64,000 nt of DNA from Proteles cristata cristata. Lineage: Eukaryota; Chordata; Mammalia; Carnivora; Hyaenidae. The translations under genes were made by a program, and so were the position numbers. Of this stretch, positions 10,760 to 21,539 are shown piece after piece (positions within the stretch are counted from its first letter, which is position 1; every line of letters begins with the position of its first letter). The notes below the pieces were generated by a model, which had not been told where the DNA came from, did not search any database, and was given only the letters and a program-made list of their open reading frames with translations. The stretch lies in NCBI GenBank assembly GCA_017311185.1, contig JAESUZ010004914.1:186001-250000 (forward strand), written 5' to 3'.

Positions 10760-12330
10760 TGCAACATCTTAAGTGGATGATCTTACATCAATCACTGAAA
10801 TTTCTTCTGAAATCTTACTGACCCGTAAAATAAAAGTCTGGCACCACTGTACTATATAATCCGTATTTTTCAATTTACCCATCAATGGCTCACAAAATCG
10901 TTTTAGTTGGTCAATACCTACACTCTCCTTTCTTTCTTTGCATTCGATAAAACAAAATAGACAAGTAGTAAAAAGCATCAGAGGTAAGGACAGGTAGCAA
11001 AAGAGGTTAACTAACGTTTCATGAAAGTCTTGTTTTAATTTTATAAACACAGAAATGCAGGTTTGTACTGGGTTGGGTCATAAAATGTAGTTCTTATTGT
11101 CAAAAAACTTTGAAAGCCTTAGCACAGTTTTTCTTAGAGTAATACGTATTCATCATTGAGCATTTGTAGAACAGAAAAATCATAGAAGTCATTTATAATG
11201 CCATCACTCACAAATGACTATAATTAATATCTGTATCTCTTCGGCACATTCTGTTTCCGTATCATAGCAGACACTAGCTGAACACCAAACACTAAATACC
11301 CCTGAATCCTATAACAGAGCAGCATGATGTGAATAGAAAACTGTCGCTCAGTGGCCATGTACCACAAATGGGGAGTAGAGGTTTGAGGTCAATGCCCTCA
11401 AACAAGAGGAACTCCTGTCATTTTAGATGCTTAGGAATCCATCTATCTCCGATTCCATCAATTGATAGGTGGAACGGATGTCTATCCACCCACTCACAGA
11501 AAAAAAATGCAACCTTCCATCTTAAAGGTAAGCATTTGATTCCACCATTAACATTTTCAACGAAGATTCAATCAAATCAGATTACATATTCGCCTGGAAT
11601 TTTGCTTCCAAGTGTTAAATATGGTTTATTTTTAGCCTTGGGAGCGATGAAACTTGTGTTAACAGGTCCTGGTGAGAATAATCCGTTCACAGCCAAGCTC
11701 GGGGTGCAGCCAATGTTCGTGGGCAATGAAGGATGACTTTGAAAATACGGCAAATCCGGCTTTTGCGCTCTCTTATGAGAAGAATTGGGTCAGAGGAGGG
11801 TTCAGTAGTGAGCACCTGTAAACTATGGGAGAGGAATAAAGTAGACAGGCTCTTACAACACCACAAAGCCCAATGTATTAGCGTGGACTCATCCCAGATG
11901 ACCAGGAGAATCATGGAGACTCTCAGGATTAAGAGAGTCTGGGATAGCAGCAAGGAATTTCAGGGATCCCACACTTGCACATGCTACAGAGGAGACAGGC
12001 GTGACACGTGGTACTGAGAACATTGCTGGCATGTGAAAGTAAACTTCAAGGTGTGTAAGAGTTCAAACATCATCAATTAGTTTCAAACCAAACACAGGTA
12101 CACTTACCAAGATTTTATGAGGAATCCAGTTTCCGGGAAATAAATGTGGACCACTTATCGAAGAATTAAAGAAGCTATAAGAAAATACTGTGATATGTAA
12201 ATATGAAAACTCTCCTTCTCTGTTATATTCAAAAGAGTTTCTTACTACAAATTACGAACTTTCATACTCACAGGGGTCTGGGAAGTTTATGATAACCTAT
12301 GCACGTGTGCTGACAACGCTCTCCATACCA
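10760..12330. other. SINE-free intronic island, 1.6 kb
   Basis: No recognised repeat over about 1.57 kb, unusual in this SINE-dense window. Open frames at 11329-11736 and 11733-12017 do not resemble known proteins. Candidate for conserved or regulatory intronic DNA. Confidence 0.4.
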
Positions 12331-12334
12331 GCGG

Positions 12335-12503
12335 CCCATTTGTTAAAGTTTTATTGAAACATGGTCACACTCATTACACTAAGCCATCGTTATCGCTGTC
12401 TCTGAACTACAACAACAAAGCTGAATAACAGTTACAAGATGCATTATGGCCTCCAGAGCCAAAAACAGTTACTTGCGGACCCTTTAAGAGAAAGTTTGCC
12501 TCA
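12335..12503 (+). mobile_element. MER1-type hAT-Charlie fossil
   Basis: AAAGTTTTATTGAAACATGG, then CACTCATTACACTAAGCC, CTACAACAACAAAGCTGAAT and GCGGACCCTTTAAGAGAAAG follow the old hAT consensus that ends in a GTTTGCCGACCCCTG terminus. A SINE insertion at 12504 cuts it. Confidence 0.65.
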
Positions 12504-12698
12504 GGGTGCCTGGATGGCTCAGTTGGTTAAGCACCATGGGTTCGAGCCCTGCATCTGGCTCTGTGAGGGCAGCTCAGAGCCTGGAGCCTGCTTCAGATTC
12601 TGTGTCTCCCTCTCTCTCTCTGTGTCCCTCCCTCGCTTGTGCTCTGGCTTGTTCGCTCGCTCTCTCTCTCAAAAATAAATAAATATTTCAAAAAGAGA
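12504..12698 (+). mobile_element. Felid SINE with internal deletion
   Basis: The head joins CACCATGGGTTCGAGCCC, so the segment between A and B boxes is lost. The target-site duplication AGAGAAAGTTTGCCT (12487-12501) and AGAGAAAGTATGCCT (12699-12713) flanks it. Confidence 0.93.
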
Positions 12699-12719
12699 GA
12701 GAGAAAGTATGCCTATAGT

Positions 12720-13130
12720 TAGGATTTCTGCGGAAGCAACGTGCCTCTTTAATAGGTAGCATATCTTGAATAATATGTAGCCATTTCTGAGGGCCTCATC
12801 CTTCTGCACAATGAACTGGTGACTCTCCTTCCTCTACAGAGGTCACTTATTGCGGGGCACACACAAACAGCTGTAAGATGTAACAGGAACACTAGTGGGG
12901 TTTGGATTGGTGTTAAACCAATTTCAGAGAAGTGTGACTTTCAGGGTTGTAAGGAATCTACTCAGAACCTCTCCTGTAAAACCAAAGTGGATGTTTCTGT
13001 ACTGAATCTAAATGAGGATAAAGACACCCAAGAAGTAACACTGCAACCCTCTCTCTGCATGTAGAAAGAGGGGTGCATAGTCCCTCCAGGCTGGATACCA
13101 ATCTGGAGCCTGCAGCTCTCTTCTTTCCTC
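12720..13130. other. Intronic DNA without recognised element
   Basis: No gene or repeat recognised. Confidence 0.45.
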
Positions 13131-13153
13131 TAGCAACTTTCTTCTCTCTTCTT

Positions 13154-13340
13154 TTCTTTAGTTTATTTATTTTGAAAGAGAGAGAGCATGCGTGGGGCAG
13201 GCAGAGAGAGAGAATCCCAAGCAGGCTCTGCACCATCATCACAGAGCCCATGGCAGGGCTAAAGCCCACGAATCATGAAGTCATGAGTCAAAACCAAGAG
13301 TGGGACGCTTAAGCAACTGAGCCACCCAGATGTCCCCTTT
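13154..13340 (-). mobile_element. Felid SINE, minus orientation
   Basis: Reverse copy with GAGAGAGAGCATGCG body, ending CCACCCAGATGTCCCC. TAGCAACTTTCTT is duplicated at 13131-13143 and 13341-13353. About 10 bp of T-rich text separates the left duplicate from the tail. Confidence 0.93.
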
Positions 13341-13354
13341 TAGCAACTTTCTTA

Positions 13355-14105
13355 TATTTATTTGCCCTTTACCTTTGGATGGAAACCCACAGAGACACAC
13401 CTGGACGCACATGGATCCCCACTCAAATGCGGGCAGACCACGCACCCCTGTAGGTTGAAAATACTCGTCAGCAGATGTCACCAGCTCTACATACCAAGCC
13501 CATGTCCTTGCCCTTAGAGCAGAAAGCCATGCCTGCTGAGCAAGGTCACAAGGATGCTCCAGGTGAATATCACCCCCAGGCAAGGCCCTGAGAGATGACA
13601 GAAATTTCAACATATCGCGGATCCTATGTCTGTCAGGGGAAAGACCTTTAGTTGACTTGTAACACATGATCTGAAAGCCAATCCCAAATCTCAGTGCCAT
13701 CTTGACAATATTTCCATTAAATACAATCCTATTTCATTGGGGACTTTTAAAATCAATATGCCACAAAAAGCTTCAGGACAAGTTAATGATGCAGGTGCTT
13801 GACTCACACTCTCCAGCAAGCCCTCCTCCCCAAAGAATCAATGGACTTTGTTCAACATATCAAAACAGTTGGCAACTGAACAGTAATACAATGAAAATCC
13901 TCATATTTTTTCTCATCTTAAAAAAAAGCAAAATCATTAAAATTTTAAAAAATTTTTAAGTAAGTATGCTGAAGTCTGGGGAGTAACAGAGCCCATACAG
14001 AACTGGGTTTTCAAATCCAAGCTCCATCCCTTAGAGCAGAGGCAACGCTTGCTAAATGTAGATTTAGGCACGTACACTATTTTTCAGCCCACATATATTT
14101 TAAAT
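13355..14105. other. Intronic DNA without recognised element
   Basis: A 139-codon open frame on the minus strand (13281-13700) overlaps the SINE end and is not recognised. Confidence 0.45.
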
Positions 14106-14109
14106 GGTT

Positions 14110-14306
14110 TTCTAATGTTTATTTATTTATTTTGGAGGGAGACACAAGCAGTGGAAGGGCAGAGGGAAAAGGAGAGAATCCTAAGCAGGCTCCATCCTGC
14201 CAGCATAAAGCCCCATGCAAGGCTTGAACCCATGAACCGTGACATCATGACCTGAGCCAAAATCCAAGAGTCAGACACTTAACTGACTGAGCCACCCAGG
14301 CAGTCC
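14110..14306 (-). mobile_element. Felid SINE, minus orientation
   Basis: Starts with AATGTTTATTTATTTATTTT and ends with CCACCCAGGCAGTCC. It directly abuts the next reverse SINE. Confidence 0.92.
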
Positions 14307-14716
14307 TTTTTTTTTTTTAACTATAGAGAGGGATAGTGCACACAAGTGGGGAAAGGGAGAGACGGGGGAGGGGGAGGGAGGGAGGGAGGGAGAGAGAGAG
14401 AGAGAGAGAGAGAATCTCAAACAGGCTCCAGGCTCCACTCAGTGTGGAGCTCAACACAAGGCTCAATCCCACAACCCTGGGATCATGATCTAAGCTGAAA
14501 ATCAAGAGCCAGACACTCGGGGCCTCAGTTAAGCATCTGACTCTTGACTGTGGCTCAGATCATGAACTCACAGTTCATGTAATGGGCCTTGCGCTGATGG
14601 GGTGGATCCTGCTTGGGATTCTCTGTCTCCCTCTCTCTCTGCCCCTGCCACGTGCTCTCTCACTCTCAAAAAGCAAAGTCGTACACTCAACTGACTGAGC
14701 CACCCAGGTGCCCCTT
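14307..14716 (-). mobile_element. Felid SINE split by a nested SINE
   Basis: The tail and body lie at 14307-14518 and the missing head (ACTCAACTGACTGAGCCACC through GTGCCCC) reappears at 14680-14716. The intervening DNA is a plus-strand SINE. The body contains an (AGGG)n/(AG)n tract at about 14366-14413. Confidence 0.9.
14519..14679 (+). mobile_element. Felid SINE nested inside a reverse SINE
   Basis: It reads GGGGCCTCAGTTAAGCATCT then CTCTTGACTGTGGCTCAG and a CT-rich body with a short A tail. It is flanked by the duplicated host word ACACTC. The pair can fold into a long hairpin. Confidence 0.88.
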
Positions 14717-14717
14717 T

Positions 14718-14840
14718 TTTCAACCCACTTTTAAGGCTCAGGGAGTTGAAGTGACTTGTTCAAGGCCAAACACCTGGAAGTAGGAGCAGACTTGGGATTC
14801 AAACTCAATCTGGCTCCAAAGCCCTGTTTTGTTTCCACCC
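14718..14840 (+). repeat. MIR
   Basis: GGCTCAGGGAGTTGAAGTGA, then CTTGTTCAAGGCCAAACACC and GGGATTCAAACTCAATCTGG match the MIR core closely. Confidence 0.8.
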
Positions 14841-14844
14841 CAGC

Positions 14845-15537
14845 CCCTCCCCCCCAACTCTACACCATGATAGTTAGACAATGTCAAAGGTCTCTGCTCT
14901 CCTCCCTTCCTGGGAGAGGCCTGAGAAGACAATGCTTTGTTTTTCTCTGTCTCTCCTTTTATTCTTTCGAAGCACACGCTAGTGTCGGTTCTTCAGATGA
15001 TGTGGCTTAAGGCTTCTTCATTACAGTCACAATTGAGTCATCCTTCCTGCAAGTTCTACTGGCTCACTTGCTGGGTTCTGCGTTCACAGATTCTTGGCTC
15101 ATCTCTCATACTGTGAATCTTAACTTCAATTTGAGGTCATTTCCTGTCACCCTCCTGCATCACCTCTATGTGGGATTTGCCTCTCCATACTATTTCTGGA
15201 AGGTCTCTAATTGCCTTGGCCGCGCTAGACTGTGGAAGGAAGGATGTGCTGGCCCCCTCGCCACAGTATTCCCAGAACCTGATAAATATTTACTAGATGG
15301 ACACTGTATCTTTGCCACATTTCAAGATCAAAGTAACTTCGCTAAGGCCACTCAAGAGTGAAGCTTCAGGCAAAGTGATTTAAGGACGGCCATAACCTGG
15401 AGGAGGGTTTCCTGGCAGAGCAGCGACCTGCCTCAGGAACACACAGGACCACACGAGGCCCAAGGGTTTTGAAACAACACAAATGGGTTCCAGAAGTTAC
15501 TGTCCTCTGTTTTCCAAGTCTTTGGCACCCAGGTCAA
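14845..15537. other. Intronic DNA, possible L2 trace
   Basis: Mostly unrecognised. CAGAACCTGATAAATATTTA at about 15272 is reminiscent of an L2 tail but too short to claim. Confidence 0.35.
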
Positions 15538-15552
15538 AGACATGCAGCCTAG

Positions 15553-15745
15553 GGGCACCTGGGTGGCTCAGTCTATAGAGTGTCTGACTTCAGCTCAGGT
15601 CAGGATCTCGTGGTTTGTGAGCTCGAGCCCCACATCAGGCTTACTGCTGTCAGCGGAGAGCCTGCTTTGGATCCTCTGTCCCCCTCTCTCTCCTCTCCTC
15701 CCCCACTTGGCGCTCTCTCAAAAATAAATAAATATTTTAAAATGG
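15553..15745 (+). mobile_element. Felid SINE, first of a tandem pair
   Basis: Head GGGGCACCTGGGTGGCTCAG. The next SINE has inserted in its A-rich tail. The duplication AGACATGCAGCCTAG (15538-15552) pairs with AGACGTGCATCCTAG (15968-15982) beyond the second copy, so this is the older insertion of the two. Confidence 0.93.
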
Positions 15746-15967
15746 GGGAGGGCGTCTGGGTGGCTCAGTCGGTTAAATGTCTGACTTCAGCTCAGGTCAT
15801 GATCTCGTGGTTTGTGGGTTCGAGCCCCACGTCGGGCTCTGTGCTGACAGCTCAGAGCCTGGAACCTGCTTCAGATTCTGTGCCTCCCTCTCTCTCTCTC
15901 TGCCCCTCCCCTGCTCCCATACTGTCTCTCTTTTTCTCAAAATGAAAAATGTAAAAAAAAAAAAAAA
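15746..15967 (+). mobile_element. Felid SINE, second of a tandem pair
   Basis: It begins GGGGAGGGCGTCTGGGTGGC, has an intact B box and body, and a poly-A tail to 15967. Confidence 0.93.
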
Positions 15968-15984
15968 AGACGTGCATCCTAGAT

Positions 15985-18325
15985 ATGGGCTGTATATGTG
16001 GATGAATCCAACACAGGGTAAAAAACTAAAGTTCTTGTTCACCTGCCAAATACTCACCCCATAAAGGGGAAAGCCTTCTCTTAGCCGACCTGGGAGGAAG
16101 ACAGAGACAGGGAGGCAGAGGTCTCCCGAAGGGCCATCTTCCCTCCATACCCTTAAGGACCTTACAGAGACCCCCAAAGAGACTAGGGCTGAGTATGTTC
16201 TAGTTAACATCATCGATAATATATTAGTATCCTGGTAGCTTCATTACGCATGAGGACGCACACGAGGCATTACTGATTTTCTCTGTACTACGTACAGACA
16301 AAAGTAATGGACTACTGATGTGATCCAAAGAATCAGGACTAAGTAAGTGCTCCTATGATGAGAAAATACACTAAATGTCAGGAAATGCCATGTAAATAAA
16401 AACACAAGTAGGAAATTGCACTGCTTCATCCCTGTACGCCCCCCAAGAATTGAGGAACTTGGCCCATGCACTGAGATGTTTGCTCCAATGTTTCTGACTG
16501 CATTTTAGGGCCATGCCACCAAGGCCATGACTTAGTAATTCCCAAGAACCTTTCTTTGAAGGTTTTCAAATTGTGTTTAATACCAAGCATGTCATAAAGA
16601 GACTCACTAATCATTGATCAATAAAATATATTCCCTTCCACGGAGTGCCTTTTTTTTAGCTCCAATCTGAAAAGCACTGCCTCCTTCCCACCCCCTCAGG
16701 GATCAAAGACAGACTAATGTCAGGCCCACGAGCACAAAGCAAAACGAGAGCGTGACTTGTCTCTGATTACTTTGTGCTTTGTGCAGCCACAAGTGGATCG
16801 TTCTGGAACAAAACGTTTTTTTGTTGTTGTTTCATGAGTCAACGTTCTGTGTGATTCAGGAGAAAGAGGGTCTTCCTTTTCTCAGAATTTTCCTGGTATC
16901 ATATTTATGGTCAAAACTAGAAGTGTCCTGGTAGCTATGAAAGCCTAACTACTCCCTCATCTAAAGCCCGTCCTGAAGCCACAAAGCTCGAGATAAGGAC
17001 ACAGAAAAGGATCCACGAGTCTGGCACAGCAATCTGAGATGCCACTTGCTGGATGTAAATCTGTCTTCCTAGGAAATGCACCATATCTACGCTCTGCCCC
17101 AGAAATAGGAAACTTCTAGAATCAGTGCCAATGAGATGCTGCTGATGGAGCAACCATGAGAGCTTCCATTTCTCTGCCATATGTACCTATTTCCGCCCCT
17201 CAACTCCCATCCCTGCCTGTCTTTTCCAACCTTGCATGGCCGACCATCTTCCTTTTAGGGGTCACATTTTTCTCTCCCTTTCTCATTCTCTCCCTAAGCA
17301 AACTTTTTACTTGTGGTTTCGAGCCATGGTCTCTGCTTAATTTCACGGAGTGGTCAATCCACTATTAATCTGGGCCAGAGGATGCTGTTCTGTTCTCTGC
17401 CCTTTAGCACATCACCTGGCATAGAGAGAACTAGTTACTCTGTAACACCAACCTAATCCTAAACAACAACCCAAGTGATCACCAGTGTCTATTTCCTCTG
17501 GTCAAGGGCATTTGCTTTCATCATGATCACATTAAGCTACATTGTTAAAATGACCCCACACTCTGTTGCTGATTTCTTGTTTGTTTCCTCTCCTCCAGCA
17601 AGACTATTTCATGCAACATGTACAGACGTCTGCCTACCTACCCAAAGAATGGAAAATGGGACTCGCTTTGTGACAGAACTTTCTGCATGAAACACTGAAA
17701 TTCTATCTCCATGTGTTGTAATTTTTAGATCACTACTTACTAAGCAAAGTTAGAATATTTTATTTAAATGTAAAATTGTCTTCTCCCAGGACCAGCAGAG
17801 CAGTACGGCCATAAACAAATCAATTGAGCAAGTTAGAAATTTAGCCTCTAATAAAAATAGGTATTCTGGAGGCTTTATATAGTCTGCAAGGCAAGAAGTA
17901 GATCTTAATCTAGTGCCTAATCATCCCCTGATAATGAAGTCATGTGCCTGGGAGCCTAAAGACTCAAATCATCTGTGGATAAGAAGATTTATGACACATA
18001 CTTCCCAAAGAAAGGATACTCCAATATGTTGCCGCGTTCCATCGACTAAGCAGTCAAAACCATGTCTGCGGGATACCAGGGAGATCTTTACAATGGTAAT
18101 GACCTCAAAGGTATCACTATCAGCAGGATAACTGATGAGACACTCTTAAAAAGGGTGCAAATACAAATATGATCCAAAGCAAAAGACATCTAGAATTTTA
18201 GAGGAAAAAAAAAAGATTCAAGACTTTAAATACCCTAGGTTTGTAGAACAGGAGACCCAACCAAGAGATGAAATGTAGATCAAGTTAACTGTGCCTCTGT
18301 AATCCTTGCTGACACCACATTGGGC
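15985..18325. other. SINE-free intronic island, 2.3 kb
   Basis: The longest stretch in the left 20 kb without a SINE. No exon is identifiable. GCACATCACCTGGCATAGAG near 17410 may be a weak L2 remnant. The rest looks unique. It is a candidate for evolutionary-conservation testing. Confidence 0.45.
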
Positions 18326-18342
18326 TCAAGAACCAGGAGTGC

Positions 18343-18576
18343 CCAAGGGGCGCCTGGGTGTCTCAGTTGATTAAGTGTCCAACTTCGGCTGAGGTCATGA
18401 TCTTACAGTTTGTGGGTTCGAGTACCGCATTGGGCTCTGTGCTGACAGCTAGCTCAGAGCCTGGAGACTGCTTCGGATTCTGTGTCTCCCTCTCTCTCTG
18501 ATCCTCGCCTGCTCACGCTGTCTCTCTCTCTGTCTCAGGAATTTAAAAAAAAAATTTTTTTTAAATTAAAAAAAAA
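18343..18576 (+). mobile_element. Felid SINE
   Basis: GGGGCGCCTGGGTGTCTCAG head and a long A/T-rich tail. AAGAACCAGGAG occurs on both sides (18328-18339 and 18577-18588) as the target-site duplication. Confidence 0.95.
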
Positions 18577-18594
18577 AAGAACCAGGAGGGTCCT

Positions 18595-18970
18595 GAATGT
18601 TGGGACAATTTCCTTTTAAGGGCAACTTAGATCACTGATATAAATTCTTCTTGAATGGTGATATAGATGCCAAGTTACATGAGAGAGGAATGCAATGTAG
18701 CAAAAATCAAATTTCTCAAATAGGGCAGGACCCCACCACCCAGGCACATCAGCATCACTCCACCTGGGAACCTTGACATGAGCTGGGGGCCAAGGAATTT
18801 ATGCAGAAATACGCCGCATATTCTGAATTTATACAGAACTCCTCATGACCACCTTGTTTCTCCCAGGTGATAGATACATCCTTAGTGAAAAGTACAGCTT
18901 CTTCATCTAATCCTACAGTGGGTGAAATTATACAAAACTCCACTGTAAATCAAATATAAACAAAAAAAGG
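18595..18970. other. Intronic DNA containing the donor of the copied patch
   Basis: Apparently unique sequence. Positions 18882-18924 are copied, at 38 of 43 identical bases, into the SINE that follows. Confidence 0.6.
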
Positions 18971-18974
18971 AGAC

Positions 18975-19173
18975 ATAGGGCTGCCTGGCCTGACTCAGTA
19001 GAAGCTGCGACTCTTCTTTTTTTTTTAATTTTTTTTTTTACCATTTATTCGTTAGTGAAAAATATACCTTCTTCATCTAATCTTACAGTGAGTGTGGAGT
19101 CTGCTTAAGATATTCTCTCTCTCTGCCCCCTTCCCTCACTTTTCCTCTCTCAAATTAAAAAAAAAAGAAAGAA
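18975..19173 (+). mobile_element. Chimeric CAN-SINE with a copied patch
   Basis: A SINE head (GGCTGCCTGGCCTGACTCAG, then CTGCGACTCTT) and a SINE tail (GTGTGGAGTCTGCTTAAG, CT-rich body, poly-A) are present. The B-box region between them is replaced by T-rich DNA plus a copy of upstream unique DNA (19052-19094). The junction falls at ACAGTG, a word shared by the SINE and the copied patch. Confidence 0.8.
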
Positions 19174-19174
19174 A

Positions 19175-20015
19175 AGGCATACATTTATCTACACAAAGTA
19201 CAAAGCCTGATTTGGAAAGTTAAGTGAATTTTCAGAGTCAGTACCTGTGTTCATTACACTCCAATCACAGCCATGCCATTTTCCATATTATTCTATATAT
19301 AACACTGATATTGCCTTCAACTTTGCCATTGTCCTGCAACTTACAAGCAAACGAAAGTAAAAAAAAAAAAAAAAAAAGATGACATTTTTACACATCTACT
19401 ACATATAAAAAGTATTCAGGTTTGTTTTTCAGGCGAGTGTGATTTTGTAAGGTCAACATTTTCATTCTGAAATATGTGACTATGGCATAGTTAGGCACAT
19501 CTCAGTCCAGACTTGGTGGCTTTCGACCAAAGCTCCTTGCAAATCATCCAGAAGAAAGAGGAGTAAAACATGAGCTTCAGAAAACGTTACAAAACTTCAG
19601 ACAGAATAAAGTTTGAATCTAGACTGGGTTTCTTCTGGGTTTAAAAAGATCTGCCACTTTAGATTTCATTTTTTATGGGCATAATGAGGCCATTATATAA
19701 CCATGTCCGTGTAACTATAATAGAACCAACATTTTATTACAAGAGAGGGCAGAGGGTGATAGGCGAAGTCTGTCCAGGAGGACTTTAAATGTACATAGAC
19801 TCATCTTGTAAGGGGGGCTGTGGGACCCAAGGGATTCGGAGACAAGTGGGACATGGGTCTTGTTATTAGGAACCTTACAATCTAATCGAAGTGACACCAT
19901 GAGGTTCATGAGCTAAAGAAAAGCAGTAGAGGGGGTCCTGGTCAGTCACAGACCATGCAAATCTTGATCTCAGGGTCATCCCCATAGTGAGGGCAGAGTT
20001 TACTTTTTAAAAAAA
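19175..20015. other. Intronic DNA without recognised element
   Basis: AT-rich with an A18-A19 tract near 19360. No gene seen. Confidence 0.45.
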
Positions 20016-20018
20016 TGG

Positions 20019-20221
20019 GTGGGGGCACCTAAGTGGCTTAGTCAGTTAAACATCTGACTTCAGTCAAGTCATGACCTCACGGTTTGTGAGTTTGAGCATC
20101 AGGCTCTCCGCTGTCAGCACGGAACCTGCTTCAGGTCCTCTGCCCAACCCCCACCTCCCGCACATGCACACACGCTCTCTCTCTCTCAGAAATAAACAAA
20201 CATTTGAGAAAAAAAAAAAAG
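20019..20221 (+). mobile_element. Felid SINE
   Basis: Head GGGGGCACCTAAGTGGCTTAG with a partly deleted B-box region (GTTTGAGCATCAGG). The poly-A tail ends near 20220. Confidence 0.9.
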
Positions 20222-20245
20222 AAAAGCAATTATTTAAAAAAACAA

Positions 20246-20415
20246 TGGGGCACCTTAGTGGCTCAGTCAGTTAAGTATCCAACTCTTGATCCTCAGCTCA
20301 GGTCACGATCCCACAGTTAGTTGGAACCCCAGATCAGGCTCGGCGCCGATGGTGTGGAGCCCATTTGGGATTCTGTCTCTCCCTCTCTCTGCCCCTCCCC
20401 TGCTTGTGTTGTGTG
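20246..20415 (+). mobile_element. Felid SINE, 3' truncated
   Basis: Head GGGGCACCTTAGTGGCTCAG and the CT-rich body are present, but it stops at GTTGTGTGTAAGG without an A tail. Confidence 0.88.
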
Positions 20416-20419
20416 TAAG

Positions 20420-20880
20420 GTCACAGGGATCAGGAGTGTACAAACAAGTGAGAAATTGTCAAGTATCTAGTTTCCAGTTGAGTTGAAGGACTGGGTTGAT
20501 GCCAGGCATCCTGGGGTTAGTTGGAAGGAGTGTCTAGTTTTGTCAGTATCTGCTTGGAATGCTGACACCCCCCAGCCCCCCAAGTCTCTGTTCTCTCCCT
20601 AGATAAACTACCTGATCTTTGCACACACATTAAACCCTGCTCCAGGCCACAAGCCAAGTCCTGTCCTCAGTTTGGGACGGTTTCTCAGTAGAGGTATTAA
20701 TGACCACCATAGACTAGGCAAGGTGTGAGGCACTTCCATATACAAGCTGCAAACCAGGCTCTTATTTTATAAATAGGAGACTGTGAGTAACAGCAAATGG
20801 AGTTGTCTTATCTAAGACCATAAAGATAAATATGAGGTTGAAGTGAAGATTAGAAGCCGTGACCACCTGTCTCCAGAGGA
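20420..20880. other. Intronic DNA, weak MIR-like trace
   Basis: Positions 20730-20850 (GAGGCACTTCCATATACAAG, TTATTTTATAAATAGGAGAC) may be a heavily decayed MIR. Otherwise nothing is seen. Confidence 0.35.
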
Positions 20881-21105
20881 AGCATGCTACCATGGTGAAA
20901 AAACTTGGGCTCTGTAGCCAGAATGCCTGGGTTCAAATCTGGCTCTTTGAAGAGTCATTTAGCTGCTCTGTGCCTCGGTTTTCCCATTTGTAACAGGAAG
21001 CAGTAATAGAATCCACTTTACAGGATGATTGTGTGGAATGAACAAATGAATATACATAACTGCTTAGCCTCTATTAAGCACCCAAAACAATGACAGCTAT
21101 TATTT
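20881..21105 (+). repeat. MIR, nearly full length
   Basis: Landmarks in order: CTTGGGCTCTGTAGCCAGAA, TGCCTGGGTTCAAATCTGG, TGTGCCTCGGTTTTCCCATT, TTTACAGGATGATTGTGTGG and ACAATGACAGCTATTATT. Confidence 0.9.
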
Positions 21106-21168
21106 GTGGGAGGAATAAAGTTCAAGGCCACCTAGTTTTGCTATTGTGCACCAGTTCCGGGAATTGGC

Positions 21169-21539
21169 TGTCTCAGTCCGTTCGGGCTGATGTAACAAAA
21201 TACCATACACTGGGTGGCTCAAAACCAGGAACTTATTTCTCACAGTTCTGTAGGCTAAGAAGTCCAAGATCAAGGCACCAGCACATTCAGTGTCTGCTTG
21301 AAGGTCTACTTCTTGGTTCATAAATGGCTATATTCTCCCTGTGCCCTTACACAGAAGGGCCGGGGCGGGCGGTGCTCTGGGGTCTCTTTTATAAAAACCC
21401 TAATCCCATTCATGAGGGCTCTCAGAGGCCCCACCTCCAAACACCATCACATTGGGGATTGGGTTTCATATTAATTTGGCAGGGGCAGGGGGCGGGGGCG
21501 GGGGGGAGGCACATATATAAACTTTCAGCCTATAGCATA
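21169..21539 (-). mobile_element. MST/MLT1-like ERVL-MaLR LTR remnant
   Basis: It opens with TCTCAGTCCGTTCGGGCTGA and ACAAAATACCATACACTGG, then TTTCTCACAGTTCTGTAGGC, CTGGGGTCTCTTTTATAAAA and CCATCACATTGGGGATTGGG. This is the reverse of the MaLR LTR. A G-rich run (21480-21507) is inserted near the far end. There is no internal retroviral coding sequence. Confidence 0.85.

Noticed and set aside
11329..12017. Adjacent 135- and 94-codon open frames in a SINE-free island
   Set aside because: I looked for an exon or retrocopy but recognise no protein, and the frames differ. Kept only as part of a candidate regulatory island.
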